Shown: positions 17,591-26,910 of the stretch, piece after piece
Position numbering within the stretch: the first letter of the stretch is position 1
How the letters are laid out: each line of letters opens with the position of its first letter
Origin: Bacteroides salyersiae WAL 10018 = DSM 18765 = JCM 12988
Lineage (GTDB): Bacteria; Bacteroidota; Bacteroidia; Bacteroidales; Bacteroidaceae
Reading direction: 5' to 3'
Length of the DNA stretch: 64,000 bases
NCBI RefSeq assembly: GCF_000381365.1
Contig: NZ_KB905466.1
Coordinates: forward strand, 1,881,207 to 1,945,206
Program-made: the position numbers and the translations under genes
Notes under the pieces: generated by a model
Database searches by the model: none
Told to the model about the DNA's origin: nothing
Seen by the model: only the letters and a program-made list of their open reading frames with translations

Positions 17591-20272
17591 ATGAGCGAAG
17601 ATTTTGAAGCACCGAAAGACGACTTGGACAAAGAGCTCCCGGAAGGGAGCGAAGGACATTCGGACTATAAGCCGGCGGACTCACATAACGAAAGCGTAAA
17701 ACATCAACTTACAGGCATGTATCAGAACTGGTTTCTGGACTATGCCTCGTACGTGATTCTGGAACGCGCCGTGCCCCACATCATTGATGGACTAAAACCG
17801 GTACAACGCCGTATCTTACACTCCATGAGACGTTTGGACGACGGACGCTACAACAAAGTTGCCAATATCGTAGGACATACCATGCAGTTTCACCCGCACG
17901 GCGATGCTTCCATCGGAGATGCATTGGTACAACTGGGACAGAAAGATCTGCTCATCGACTGTCAGGGAAACTGGGGTAATATTCTCACCGGTGACGGTGC
18001 GGCAGCTCCCCGTTATATCGAAGCGCGTCTCTCCAAATTTGCCCTCGAGGTAGTATTCAATCCTAAAACAACCGAATGGAAGCTATCGTATGACGGACGA
18101 AACAAAGAACCGATCGCATTGCCGGTAAAATTCCCCTTGCTATTGGCACAGGGCGTAGAGGGTATTGCCGTCGGACTCTCTTCCAAAATATTACCGCATA
18201 ATTTTAATGAGTTGTGCGATGCCGCTATCAGTTATCTGCACGAAGAGGATTTCAAGCTATATCCGGATTTCCAGACAGGCGGCTCCATCGATGTATCCAA
18301 ATACAACGACGGAGAACGCGGCGGTTCGGTAAAGATACGTGCCCGAATCGACAAAGTAGACAACAAAACCTTAGCAATCAAAGAGATTCCCTACGGAAAG
18401 ACAACCTCCACAGTGATAGATTCCATCCTGAAAGCTGTAGATAAGGGAAAAATAAAAGTTCGCAAGGTAGACGACAACACATCGGCCAATGTAGAAATTC
18501 TGGTACACCTGGCACCGGGTACCTCTTCGGACAAGACAATAGATGCATTGTATGCTTTCACCGACTGTGAAATAAGCATATCACCCAACTGCTGTGTCAT
18601 CGACGACAACAAACCGCACTTCCTCAAAGTCAGTGATGTACTGAAAAAATCGGTTGACAACACGCTCGCCCTCCTTCGGCAGGAACTCGAAATACACAAA
18701 GGCGAATTACAGGAAAGCCTGCATTTCGCCTCCCTTGAAAAGATATTCATTGAAGAGCGTATCTACAAAGACAAGGAGTTTGAACAATCCAAAGATATGG
18801 ATGCCGCATGCGAGCACATCGATAACCGGCTGACGCCTTTCTATCCGCAATTCATCCGTGAGGTAACAAAAGAAGATATACTGAGACTGATGGAGATCAA
18901 GATGGGACGCATCTTGAAATTCAACACAGACAAAGCGGAAGAAATCATTGCCAAAATGAAATCGGACATTGCCGAAATAGATGCACATCTGGCCAATATC
19001 GTGGGATATACGATAGACTGGTACCAGATGTTGAAAGACAAATACGGTAAAAACTTCCCACGCCGGACAGAATTACGTAACTTCGACACCATCGAAGCAA
19101 CCAAAGTGGTAGAAGCAAACGAGAAGCTATATATCAACCGGGAAGAGGGTTTCATCGGAACAGCTTTGAAGAAAGACGAATTTGTGGCCTGTTGCTCGGA
19201 TCTGGATGATGTGATCATTTTCTATCGGGATGGCAGGTACATGATAACACCGGTTGCCGATAAGAAATTCGTGGGTAAGAATGTATTGTACGTCAACGTA
19301 TTCAAGAAAAACGACAAGCGTACCATCTACAACGTGGCCTACCGCGACGGAAAAGAGGGAACGACCTATATCAAACGTTTTGCCGTGACCTCCATCGTAC
19401 GCGACCGTGAGTATGACGTCACTCAGGGAACTCCGGAATCACGGATTACCTATTTCAGCGCCAACCCTAACGGAGAAGCCGAAATCATAAAGATAACCCT
19501 AAAACCCAATCCACGTGTACGCCGTATCATCTTCGAGCGCGACTTCAGCGAAGTGGGTATCAAGAGCCGTCAAGCACAAGGTGTTATCCTGACACGCCTG
19601 CCGGTACATAAAATAGCCTTGAAACAAAGAGGCGGTTCTACTTTGGGCGGACGAAAAGTCTGGTTCGACCGGGATGTACTGCGTCTCAACTATGACGGCA
19701 GAGGCGAATATCTGGGAGAATTCCAAAGTGACGACAGCATCTTGGTAGTTCTGAACACCGGCGAATTCTATACGACAAATTTCGACGTGAGCAATCACTA
19801 TGAAAACAATGTAAGCATCGTTGAGAAATTCGACGGTAACAAGGTGTGGACGGCAGCCTTATACGATGCCGACCAACAGAACTATCCGTATCTGAAACGC
19901 TTCTGTTTCGAAAGTACCACCCGTAAGCAAAATTATCTGGGAGACAACAAAGCGACCCAACTGATTCTGCTGACAGATGAATATTATCCGCGCCTGGAAG
20001 TTATCTTTGGCGGACATGATAGTTTCCGCGATCCGATGGTCATCGAGGCCGATGAATTTATTGCCGTGAAAGGCTTTAAGGCAAAAGGAAAACGTATCAC
20101 CACATATACTGTGGAAACAATCAATGAATTGGAGCCTACCCGCTTCCCGGATCCTCCGGCACCGGATAAAACAGAAGAGAATGAGGAAGAACCGGAAATA
20201 CTGGACCCGGATCACGGTAAAAGCGAAGGAGACATACTGGACGAAATGACGGGACAGATGAAACTGTTCTGA
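17591..20272 (+). CDS. parC: DNA topoisomerase IV subunit A (ParC/GyrA family)
   Basis: An 893-residue type IIA topoisomerase A subunit that breaks and rejoins DNA with the ATPase subunit ParE/GyrB. The breakage-reunion domain begins at about 35. HPHGDAS at 101-107 is the quinolone-resistance region, and APRYIEARL at 139-147 holds the catalytic tyrosine Y142. A coiled-coil segment spans about 350-480. The C-terminal half forms a degenerate beta-pinwheel, and the end is a very acidic tail. The charged N-terminal extension of about 35 residues and weak GyrA-box character favour ParC over GyrA. Confidence 0.9.
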   Translation: MSEDFEAPKDDLDKELPEGSEGHSDYKPADSHNESVKHQLTGMYQNWFLDYASYVILERAVPHIIDGLKPVQRRILHSMRRLDDGRYNKVANIVGHTMQFHPHGDASIGDALVQLGQKDLLIDCQGNWGNILTGDGAAAPRYIEARLSKFALEVVFNPKTTEWKLSYDGRNKEPIALPVKFPLLLAQGVEGIAVGLSSKILPHNFNELCDAAISYLHEEDFKLYPDFQTGGSIDVSKYNDGERGGSVKIRARIDKVDNKTLAIKEIPYGKTTSTVIDSILKAVDKGKIKVRKVDDNTSANVEILVHLAPGTSSDKTIDALYAFTDCEISISPNCCVIDDNKPHFLKVSDVLKKSVDNTLALLRQELEIHKGELQESLHFASLEKIFIEERIYKDKEFEQSKDMDAACEHIDNRLTPFYPQFIREVTKEDILRLMEIKMGRILKFNTDKAEEIIAKMKSDIAEIDAHLANIVGYTIDWYQMLKDKYGKNFPRRTELRNFDTIEATKVVEANEKLYINREEGFIGTALKKDEFVACCSDLDDVIIFYRDGRYMITPVADKKFVGKNVLYVNVFKKNDKRTIYNVAYRDGKEGTTYIKRFAVTSIVRDREYDVTQGTPESRITYFSANPNGEAEIIKITLKPNPRVRRIIFERDFSEVGIKSRQAQGVILTRLPVHKIALKQRGGSTLGGRKVWFDRDVLRLNYDGRGEYLGEFQSDDSILVVLNTGEFYTTNFDVSNHYENNVSIVEKFDGNKVWTAALYDADQQNYPYLKRFCFESTTRKQNYLGDNKATQLILLTDEYYPRLEVIFGGHDSFRDPMVIEADEFIAVKGFKAKGKRITTYTVETINELEPTRFPDPPAPDKTEENEEEPEILDPDHGKSEGDILDEMTGQMKLF

Positions 20273-20298
20273 TTCATTTAAAATTAATTGGGTTGCCA

Positions 20299-21162
20299 AT
20301 GAAAAGGAACATACTATTAAAAATGGGGCTGATCGGCTGTTGCCTGCTTGCTCTTTGTGATGGAATATATGCACAGGCAGATTCGCAGCAGGCCAATCGC
20401 TACGTCACGCGTGCCACCATGTATGGAATTGGCTATACCAATGTCTTCGACACCTATCTGTCACCGCAGGAATACAAAGGAATAGACTTCCGTATCTCCC
20501 GGGAAACCATGCGCATGACCAAGCTATTGGACGGAAATGTATCCGTACAAAACTTTTTTCAGGCCAATATAGGGTATACACACAACCATGCAGAAAACAA
20601 CAACACATTCAACGGTCTGGTGAATTGGAATTACGGGCTGCATTATCAGTTTCGTATCACCGAAAACTTTAAGCTACTGGCCGGTGCGTTGGCAGATATA
20701 AACGGTGGATTCGTATACAACCTGCGCAATACGAACAACCCGGCTTCGGCAAGAGCATTCATCAATCTGGATGCTTCTGCAATGGCCATCTGGCATGCAA
20801 AAATAAAGAATTATCCTCTGACGTTCCGCTATCAGGTGAATGTACCGGTAGTGGGGGCCATGTTCTCACCTCACTACGGACAATCTTATTATGAGATTTT
20901 CACGTTAGGGAATTCCGACGGAGTAATACAGTTCACTTCATTACACAACCAACCTTCCGTACGCCAGATGTTGTCGATCGATTTTCCGGTCCGGTATGCC
21001 AAGTTACGGTTCAGTTACATGGCTGATCTGCAACAATCGGACGTCAACAATATCAAGACACATACTTACTCACATGTATTCATGGTAGGGTTCGTGAAAG
21101 ACCTGTATCTGATCCGGAATAAAAACGGGACCCCATTGCCGGCGGCGGTGAGAGCGTATTAA
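20299..21162 (+). CDS. DUF3316-like secreted protein
   Basis: A 287-residue protein with a signal peptide (hydrophobic GLIGCCLLALC, cleavage near GIYAQ). The rest is rich in aromatic residues and alternating beta-strand patterns (FRYQVNVPVVGAMFSPHYG, MLSIDFPVRYAKLRFSYM), resembling a small outer-membrane barrel of the DUF3316 family. It starts 26 bases after parC and may be co-transcribed. No function is recognised. The ATG at 20299 is preferred over a TTG two codons earlier. Confidence 0.75.
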   Translation: MKRNILLKMGLIGCCLLALCDGIYAQADSQQANRYVTRATMYGIGYTNVFDTYLSPQEYKGIDFRISRETMRMTKLLDGNVSVQNFFQANIGYTHNHAENNNTFNGLVNWNYGLHYQFRITENFKLLAGALADINGGFVYNLRNTNNPASARAFINLDASAMAIWHAKIKNYPLTFRYQVNVPVVGAMFSPHYGQSYYEIFTLGNSDGVIQFTSLHNQPSVRQMLSIDFPVRYAKLRFSYMADLQQSDVNNIKTHTYSHVFMVGFVKDLYLIRNKNGTPLPAAVRAY

Positions 21163-21227
21163 TTAAAGGGAGAAGGGAGAATTGGCGACGCCATCCAACG
21201 GGCGGATAATAAATTTAGTTGAAAGAG

Positions 21228-22232
21228 ATGAAAAAGGGAGTAATGAGGATATGGATTCTTTTCTGTTGTCTGGCTGGGCTGACGGCCTGCATCAGAGAGG
21301 AAGAGTACGTCAATGATCCGGAGGGGAACTTCGACCAGCTATGGAAGATAATTGATGAGAAATACTGTTTTCTCGATTACAAGGATATCGATTGGGATGC
21401 CATCGGAACGGAATACCGCAGCCGGCTTTATCCGGAAATGAGTAATCAGGAATTATTCGGAGTGCTGAACGATATGTTGTACGAACTCAAAGACGGACAT
21501 GTCAATCTGACTTCCGAAGAGAATCAAAGTCACTTTGACTTCTGGACCGATTCTCCGGTCAATTTCAACGAATCGCTCATTGAGAACACCCACTATCTGG
21601 GACGGAATTACCGCCAGATTGCAGGCCTCAAATACAGGATATTAAGTGATAACATCGGCTATATCTATTATGAAACGTTTGCCGACGGTATTGGCAACAG
21701 CGATCTGGACGTGGTATTCTCTTATCTGGCCGATTGTAAGGCGCTGATCTTCGATGTCCGTCAGAATTCCGGGGGCAACGCAACCAACTCAACCCAGATA
21801 GCCTCCCGTTTCACCAATGAAAAAATACTGACCGGATACATCCAGCATAAAACAGGACCCGGACATCACGATTTTTCAAGGCCTTATGCCATCTATCTGG
21901 AAGCATCCAAAAACATCCGTTGGGAAAAGAAAGTAGCCGTGCTTACCAACCGGCATTCATATAGTGCTACCAACGACTTTGTGAAACACATGAAATGTCT
22001 GCCCAATGTAGTAATTGTAGGCGACAAGACAGGGGGCGGTTCAGGCATGCCTTTTTCATCGGAGTTACCCAACGGATGGACAGTCCGCTTTTCTGCAAGT
22101 CCTCATTTCGACCGGGACATGAACCAGATCGAATGGGGCATCAACCCGGATGTAAAAATAGACATGAAGTCGGAAGATGAGGTAAAAGGCATCGATACGA
22201 TCATAGAAAAAGCACGGGAATTACTGAAATAA
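21228..22232 (+). CDS. S41-family peptidase-like lipoprotein
   Basis: A 334-residue lipoprotein with lipobox LAGLTAC near 20-25 followed by an acidic stretch. It has a C-terminal processing peptidase (S41/tricorn) core: IGYIYYETF near 142, FDVRQNSGGN near 180, and a catalytic-type block NRHSYSATNDFVKHM at about 242-256 in which the serine of YSAT is the expected nucleophile. No PDZ domain is evident. Substrate unknown. The gene follows the DUF3316 gene after 65 bases that contain a short GGGAGAAGGGAGAA repeat fragment. Confidence 0.83.
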   Translation: MKKGVMRIWILFCCLAGLTACIREEEYVNDPEGNFDQLWKIIDEKYCFLDYKDIDWDAIGTEYRSRLYPEMSNQELFGVLNDMLYELKDGHVNLTSEENQSHFDFWTDSPVNFNESLIENTHYLGRNYRQIAGLKYRILSDNIGYIYYETFADGIGNSDLDVVFSYLADCKALIFDVRQNSGGNATNSTQIASRFTNEKILTGYIQHKTGPGHHDFSRPYAIYLEASKNIRWEKKVAVLTNRHSYSATNDFVKHMKCLPNVVIVGDKTGGGSGMPFSSELPNGWTVRFSASPHFDRDMNQIEWGINPDVKIDMKSEDEVKGIDTIIEKARELLK

Positions 22233-22252
22233 ACACTTTTCTTTCGCATTCG

Positions 22253-22283
22253 TTTGGGAAAACAAAAAATATATCTATCTTTG
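22253..22283 (+). promoter_or_regulatory. Promoter of tRNA-Leu
   Basis: TTTG at 22253-22256 and TATCTTTG at 22276-22283 are separated by 19 bases, an excellent match to the Bacteroides -33/-7 promoter. They lie 33 bases upstream of the tRNA. Confidence 0.8.
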
Positions 22284-22316
22284 CACCGCTAAAGAAAAAT
22301 TAGCCACAACAAGTTT

Positions 22317-22398
22317 GCGGATGTGGCGTAATTGGTAGCCGCGCCAGACTTAGGATCTGGTGTCTTGCGACGTGTAGGTTCGAGTCCTATCATCCGCA
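22317..22398 (+). tRNA. tRNA-Leu (anticodon TAG)
   Basis: The acceptor arms GCGGATG (22317-22323) and CATCCGC (22391-22397) pair perfectly. The anticodon stem CCAGA/TCTGG encloses CTTAGGA, giving anticodon TAG for CTA codons. A long variable arm as in leucine tRNAs and the T loop GGTTCGAGTCC are present. The genome does not encode the CCA end. Confidence 0.95.
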
Positions 22399-22405
22399 CA
22401 AAAAC

Positions 22406-22442
22406 TAAAAAGCCTTCAAGAAATACTCTTGGAGGCTTTTTC
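22406..22442 (+). terminator. Terminator after tRNA-Leu
   Basis: AAAAAGCCTTCAAGA pairs with TCTTGGAGGCTTTTT around a short loop, ending in a T run. Confidence 0.85.
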
Positions 22443-22464
22443 ATTCAATAAAAGGAACAGAATA

Positions 22465-23370
22465 ATGAAGAAACAGACCCTCTGTTGTATCGGACATATC
22501 ACCCTGGATAAAGTAGTGACCCCGCAATCTACAGTTTACATGCCGGGAGGAACAGCTTATTATTGTTCATATGCCATGCGCCATCTCAACAATACCGACT
22601 ATAGACTGGTTACTGCCGTAGGAGAAAGTGAGTTGAATGTGGTGGAAAGAATGCGCAACGCCGGTATCAACGTAACAGCCCTCCCCAGCAAACATTCCGT
22701 CTATTTCGAAAACATATACGGAGAAAATCAAAATGACCGTACACAAAGGGTGCTTGCCAAAGCAGATCCGTTCACCTCACAATATTTAAAAGAAATTGAA
22801 GCGGATATTTATCACTTGGGATCCTTGCTGGCCGATGACTTTCCCGTGGATGTCATCAGACACCTAGCCGGGAAAGGACTGGTAGCCGTTGACTCGCAGG
22901 GCTACCTCCGTGAAGTACGTAATACCCGCGTGTATCCGGTGGACTGGCCGGAAAAGAAAGAAGCACTGAAATATGTACATTTTCTGAAAGTCAACGAGCA
23001 CGAAATGGAAGTATTGACCGGATATGACAGTGTAACGGAAGCCGCCCGAAAGCTTTATGAATGGGGTGTCAAAGAAGTATTACTGACTTTCGGCAGTATG
23101 GGTTCGGTAATATTCGATGGTAAGACATTCCATCAGATCCCGGCATATGAACCGGCCGTTATCACAGATGCCACCGGATGCGGGGATACCTATACTATCG
23201 GCTACCTTTATCAACGGGCAGCCGGAGCAAGCATCGAAGAAGCCGGGCGTTTTGCTGCTGCAATGTCTACACTAAAAATAGAAAAATCAGGACCATTCTG
23301 CGGAACAGAAGCAGACATACTCCACTGCATGAGACATGCCAAAGAGATACTTCCCTGTTTTTCCCTCTAA
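22465..23370 (+). CDS. PfkB-family carbohydrate kinase
   Basis: A 301-residue ribokinase-like sugar kinase. The N-terminal CIGHITLDKVV and PGGTAYYCSYAM segments and the C-terminal ITDATGCGDTYTIGYLY block (anion hole and catalytic Asp of the GAGD motif, here GCGD) identify the PfkB family. The ATG at 22465 follows the tRNA terminator; an earlier in-frame TTG falls within that terminator and is rejected. Substrate cannot be told from sequence; the adjacent glucan locus suggests a sugar but is not proof. Confidence 0.85.
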   Translation: MKKQTLCCIGHITLDKVVTPQSTVYMPGGTAYYCSYAMRHLNNTDYRLVTAVGESELNVVERMRNAGINVTALPSKHSVYFENIYGENQNDRTQRVLAKADPFTSQYLKEIEADIYHLGSLLADDFPVDVIRHLAGKGLVAVDSQGYLREVRNTRVYPVDWPEKKEALKYVHFLKVNEHEMEVLTGYDSVTEAARKLYEWGVKEVLLTFGSMGSVIFDGKTFHQIPAYEPAVITDATGCGDTYTIGYLYQRAAGASIEEAGRFAAAMSTLKIEKSGPFCGTEADILHCMRHAKEILPCFSL

Positions 23371-23400
23371 AAAAGAGGGGAGTTAATGGAAAAAAGGAAG

Positions 23401-23599
23401 TTAATGGGAGAAGGGAAAATGGAGAGGGGAGAAGTGCTATGCAGCATAATAGCGCAGCCTATTACATTCCTCTCTTTCTTCCGTTTGATTCAAGCGATTG
23501 GAACTCATTGTTCCAGCAGTATGAAACTCACCGTTCCAATAAGATAAAACTCATCGCCTAAAAAGCTCTTCCTTCTCCCCTCTCCCTTCTCCCATTAAT
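23401..23599. repeat. GGGAGAA-type inverted repeat with shared core
   Basis: Left arm 23401-23434 (TTAATGGGAGAAGGGA and following AGAGGGGAGAAG) is largely the reverse complement of right arm 23568-23599. Just inside the left arm, 23437-23460 carries the core GCAGCATAATAGCGCAGC shared with 1568-1590 and 63424-63447. The gene-free stretch 23371-23706 otherwise holds the SusC promoter region. Confidence 0.8.
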
Positions 23600-23675
23600 C
23601 CCCCCCTCTCAGTGTTAAAAATCAGTATTAACACGCTTGCCCTAATCTTTTTTACTACTTATTTGTTCACTTTAA

Positions 23676-23683
23676 TATTTTTG
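23676..23683 (+). promoter_or_regulatory. Probable -7 element of the SusC-led operon
   Basis: TATTTTTG fits the TAnnTTTG consensus 24 bases before the first possible SusC start and 75 before the alternative start. A T-rich block about 22 bases upstream could serve as -33. Confidence 0.5.
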
Positions 23684-23706
23684 CCGTCGCTCAATACGGA
23701 AGGCGG

Positions 23707-26700
23707 ATGAAAAAACATTCTAATAAAGTAGTTCATATAATAGTAAAATTTGATGCAATGAGACCTAAACCTTTACAACCTCTTCTTAAAGAGAAGAAAC
23801 TTTCCTGGCTAAGGAGTATCCTTGCCTTGGCATGTCTGTTACTAACCGCTTCACCCCTATTTGCCCAGACAAAAACGGTGACGGGTACGGTAACCGACGC
23901 GCAGAACGAACCCCTGATCGGAGTTTCGGTACTGATACAGGGTACCGCAAGCGGAACCGTTACCGACCTCGACGGCAACTATTCTATCTCCGTGATGCCG
24001 GAAAATGTGCTTGAATTCTCATACGTCGGCATGCAGAAACAAGACATCCGCGTAGGACTGCAGACAGTGATCAACGTCGTAATGAAAGACGACTCGCAAA
24101 TGCTGGCCGAAACTGTTGTCATCGGATATGGTAGCGCCAAAAAACGTGACCTGACCGGCTCTATCACCAATATAAAAGGTGAAGAGATTGCCAACAAGCC
24201 CGCTACCAATCCGCTATCATCCTTACAGGGCAAAATAGCCGGAGTACAAATTATCAATAACGGACGTGCCGGAGACGATCCGGAGATTCGTATCCGGGGT
24301 ACAAACTCCATCAACGGTTACAAACCTTTATATATCGTAGACGGACTCTTCAACGACAATATCAACTTCCTCAATCCGGAAGACATCGAATCGATGGAAG
24401 TCCTGAAAGACCCGTCATCACTGGCCATCTTCGGAGTACGTGGTGCAAACGGCGTGATCATCATCACCACCAAAAAGGCCAAAGAGGGACAGACAAGGGT
24501 AAATATCAATACCTCTTTCGGCTGGAAATCAGTGACGGACAAGATTGCCATGACCAATGCCGAACAATTTAAAGAGCTGTACACCGAGCAGCTTACCAAC
24601 GAAGAGAACCCGCTTTTCGATTTCAGCAACTGGAATGCCGATACAAACTGGCAGGATGAAATATTCCAAACAGGATTTATTACCAACAATAACATCAGCA
24701 TCACAGGTGCCTCGGAGAAACACAGTTTCTATTTGGGTGTAGGATATTCGCACGAGCAGGGCAACATCAAGCATGAGAAGTTCAGCAAAGTGACGATCAA
24801 TGCGAGCAATGAATACAAAGTGACGGACCACTTCAAAGTAGGTTTCCAATTCAACGGGGCACGTATGTTGCCTGCCGATGCCAAACAGGTGTTAGGAGCC
24901 ATCCGTACCACTCCGGTGGCACCGGTGTACAATGCAGAATACGGTCTTTACACCGCCTTGCCCGAATTCCAGAAAGCGCAGATGAACAACCCGATGGTGG
25001 ATGTAACATTAAAAGCCAATACCACTAAAGCCGAAAATTACCGGGCTTCGGGCAGTGTATACGGAGAGCTAAATTTCTTGAAGCATTTCACGGCACGCGC
25101 CACCTTCTCGATGGATTATGCATCGGACAACGGACGAACCTATATACCTATTATTAAGGTATACGACCCGACGGTAAAAGGAAATGTTTCGACTTTGGGA
25201 ACCGGTAAGACAGAAGTCAGCCAGTTTAAGCAGAATGAGACGAAGGTACAGAGCGATTATGTACTGACATACACCAACAGTTTTGCCGACGGCGCACATA
25301 ACCTTACTGCTACAGCCGGTTTCACAACTTATTACAACTCGCTAAGCAGACTCGACGGAGCTCGTAAACAGGGAGTCGGTCTTGTTATCCCCGATGATCC
25401 CGATAAATGGTTCGTCAGTATCGGCGATGCGGCTACCGCCACTAACGGAAGTACACAGTGGGAGCGAACCACCGTATCCATGCTGGCCCGCGTGATCTAT
25501 AATTATAAAGGAAAATATCTGTTCAACGGTTCTTACCGCCGGGACGGTTCGTCAGCTTTCTCGTACACCGGAAACCAGTGGCAGAACTTCTATTCCGTGG
25601 GCGCAGGCTGGCTGATAAGCGAAGAAGAATTCATGAAAGATATCAGTTGGTTGGATATGCTGAAATTGAAAGGTTCATGGGGTACTTTAGGTAATCAGAA
25701 TTTAAGTTCCGCTTATCCGGCAGAACCGCTTTTGAAGAATGCCTTTTCCGCCGTTTTCGGCAAGCCGTCCATCATCTACCCGGGATATCAACTGGCCTAC
25801 CTCCCGAATCCGGATTTACGCTGGGAAAAGGTAGAAGCCTGGGAAGTAGGCTTCGAAACCAACCTGCTGCGCAACCGGTTACACTTTGAAGGAGTTTTCT
25901 ACAAAAAGAATACCAAAGACTTGCTTGCGGAAGTCCCGGGCATCGCCGGCACCATTCCGGGCATCGGTAATTTAGGAGAGATCAGAAACAGCGGTGTGGA
26001 ACTTGCAGCTACTTGGCGCGACCAGATCGGCGACTGGGGATACTCCATCAGTGCCAACCTGACGACCATCAGTAATAAGGTAAAAAGTCTCGTGCAGGAA
26101 GGATATTCAATCATAGCCGGTGACAAGAATCAAAGTTACACAATGGCCGGATACCCCATCGGCTACTTCTACGGTTACAAAGTGGACGGAGTATACCAAT
26201 CGAAAGCGGACATTGACGCTTCTCCCGAAAACACACTGGCTACCGTCACTCCGGGAGACCTGAAATTCGCAGATGTGAACGGTGACGGCAAGATTACTCC
26301 GGAAGACCGTACGATGATCGGTGACCCGACTCCCGATGTCACTTACGGACTTTCGCTGGGCGTATCCTATAAAAATTGGGATCTCAGCATTGAAATGATG
26401 GGCCAAGGAGGTAATCAGATTTACCGTACCTGGGATAATTACAACTTCGCCCAGTTCAACTACATGGAGCAACGGTTGGACCGCTGGCATGGTGAAGGGA
26501 CATCAAACAGTCAGCCGCTATTGAATACGAAACATGCCATCAACCGGGAAAATTCGGAATATTATGTAGAGAGCGGACGGTTCTTCCGTATCCGTAACCT
26601 GCAACTGGCATACTCTTTCGATAAGGCTCTCATCTCCAAGATACGTTTGCAGGCCTTGAAAATGTACTTCAACGTGCAAAACCTGAAAACATGGAAACAT

Positions 26701-26811
26701 AATACCGGATACACCCCGGAATTAGGAGGTTCGGCCATCGCCTTCGGAGTGGACAACGGCAGTTATCCTGTACCGGCGATTTATACGTTCGGAATCAACC
26801 TGACTTTTTAA
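23707..26811 (+). CDS. SusC-like TonB-dependent outer-membrane receptor
   Basis: A 1034-residue SusC-family importer. After a signal peptide (SILALACLLLTASPLFAQ) come a CarboxypepD_reg-like domain (about 58-130, KTVTGTVTDAQNEPLIGVSV), a plug domain with the SusC mark PLYIVDG near 200-210, then a 22-strand barrel ending in FGINLTF. No STN domain is present, so no anti-sigma coupling is expected. With the following SusD it imports oligosaccharides using TonB energy. Internal ATG at 23758 is an alternative start giving a more typical signal peptide. Confidence 0.95.
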   Translation: MKKHSNKVVHIIVKFDAMRPKPLQPLLKEKKLSWLRSILALACLLLTASPLFAQTKTVTGTVTDAQNEPLIGVSVLIQGTASGTVTDLDGNYSISVMPENVLEFSYVGMQKQDIRVGLQTVINVVMKDDSQMLAETVVIGYGSAKKRDLTGSITNIKGEEIANKPATNPLSSLQGKIAGVQIINNGRAGDDPEIRIRGTNSINGYKPLYIVDGLFNDNINFLNPEDIESMEVLKDPSSLAIFGVRGANGVIIITTKKAKEGQTRVNINTSFGWKSVTDKIAMTNAEQFKELYTEQLTNEENPLFDFSNWNADTNWQDEIFQTGFITNNNISITGASEKHSFYLGVGYSHEQGNIKHEKFSKVTINASNEYKVTDHFKVGFQFNGARMLPADAKQVLGAIRTTPVAPVYNAEYGLYTALPEFQKAQMNNPMVDVTLKANTTKAENYRASGSVYGELNFLKHFTARATFSMDYASDNGRTYIPIIKVYDPTVKGNVSTLGTGKTEVSQFKQNETKVQSDYVLTYTNSFADGAHNLTATAGFTTYYNSLSRLDGARKQGVGLVIPDDPDKWFVSIGDAATATNGSTQWERTTVSMLARVIYNYKGKYLFNGSYRRDGSSAFSYTGNQWQNFYSVGAGWLISEEEFMKDISWLDMLKLKGSWGTLGNQNLSSAYPAEPLLKNAFSAVFGKPSIIYPGYQLAYLPNPDLRWEKVEAWEVGFETNLLRNRLHFEGVFYKKNTKDLLAEVPGIAGTIPGIGNLGEIRNSGVELAATWRDQIGDWGYSISANLTTISNKVKSLVQEGYSIIAGDKNQSYTMAGYPIGYFYGYKVDGVYQSKADIDASPENTLATVTPGDLKFADVNGDGKITPEDRTMIGDPTPDVTYGLSLGVSYKNWDLSIEMMGQGGNQIYRTWDNYNFAQFNYMEQRLDRWHGEGTSNSQPLLNTKHAINRENSEYYVESGRFFRIRNLQLAYSFDKALISKIRLQALKMYFNVQNLKTWKHNTGYTPELGGSAIAFGVDNGSYPVPAIYTFGINLTF

Positions 26812-26882
26812 AAAAGGGAGAAGGGAGAAGGAAAGAGAAAGCAAGAGAGAGAAAGAGAGAGAAAGAGAGAGAAAAGGGGAAA
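26812..26882 (+). repeat. Purine-only simple repeat between susC and susD
   Basis: About 70 bases with a single pyrimidine, beginning GGGAGAAGGGAGAAGG and running into GAGAGAGAAA repeats. It looks like a GGGAGAA repeat arm extended by slippage. It lies in the spacer ahead of the SusD gene. Confidence 0.8.
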
Positions 26883-26910
26883 TTAATAAACTAAATATTT
26901 TGATTTTGAT

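Noticed and set aside
17591..20272. gyrA rather than parC
   Set aside because: The acidic tail, N-terminal extension and weak C-terminal GyrA-box character favour ParC, though family-level assignment without alignment is not absolute.
22317..22398. Integration site at the tRNA-Leu gene
   Set aside because: No integrase and no repeated tRNA 3' end were found downstream in the window.
22429..22464. Earlier TTG start for the PfkB kinase
   Set aside because: It lies within the terminator stem of the tRNA-Leu gene.
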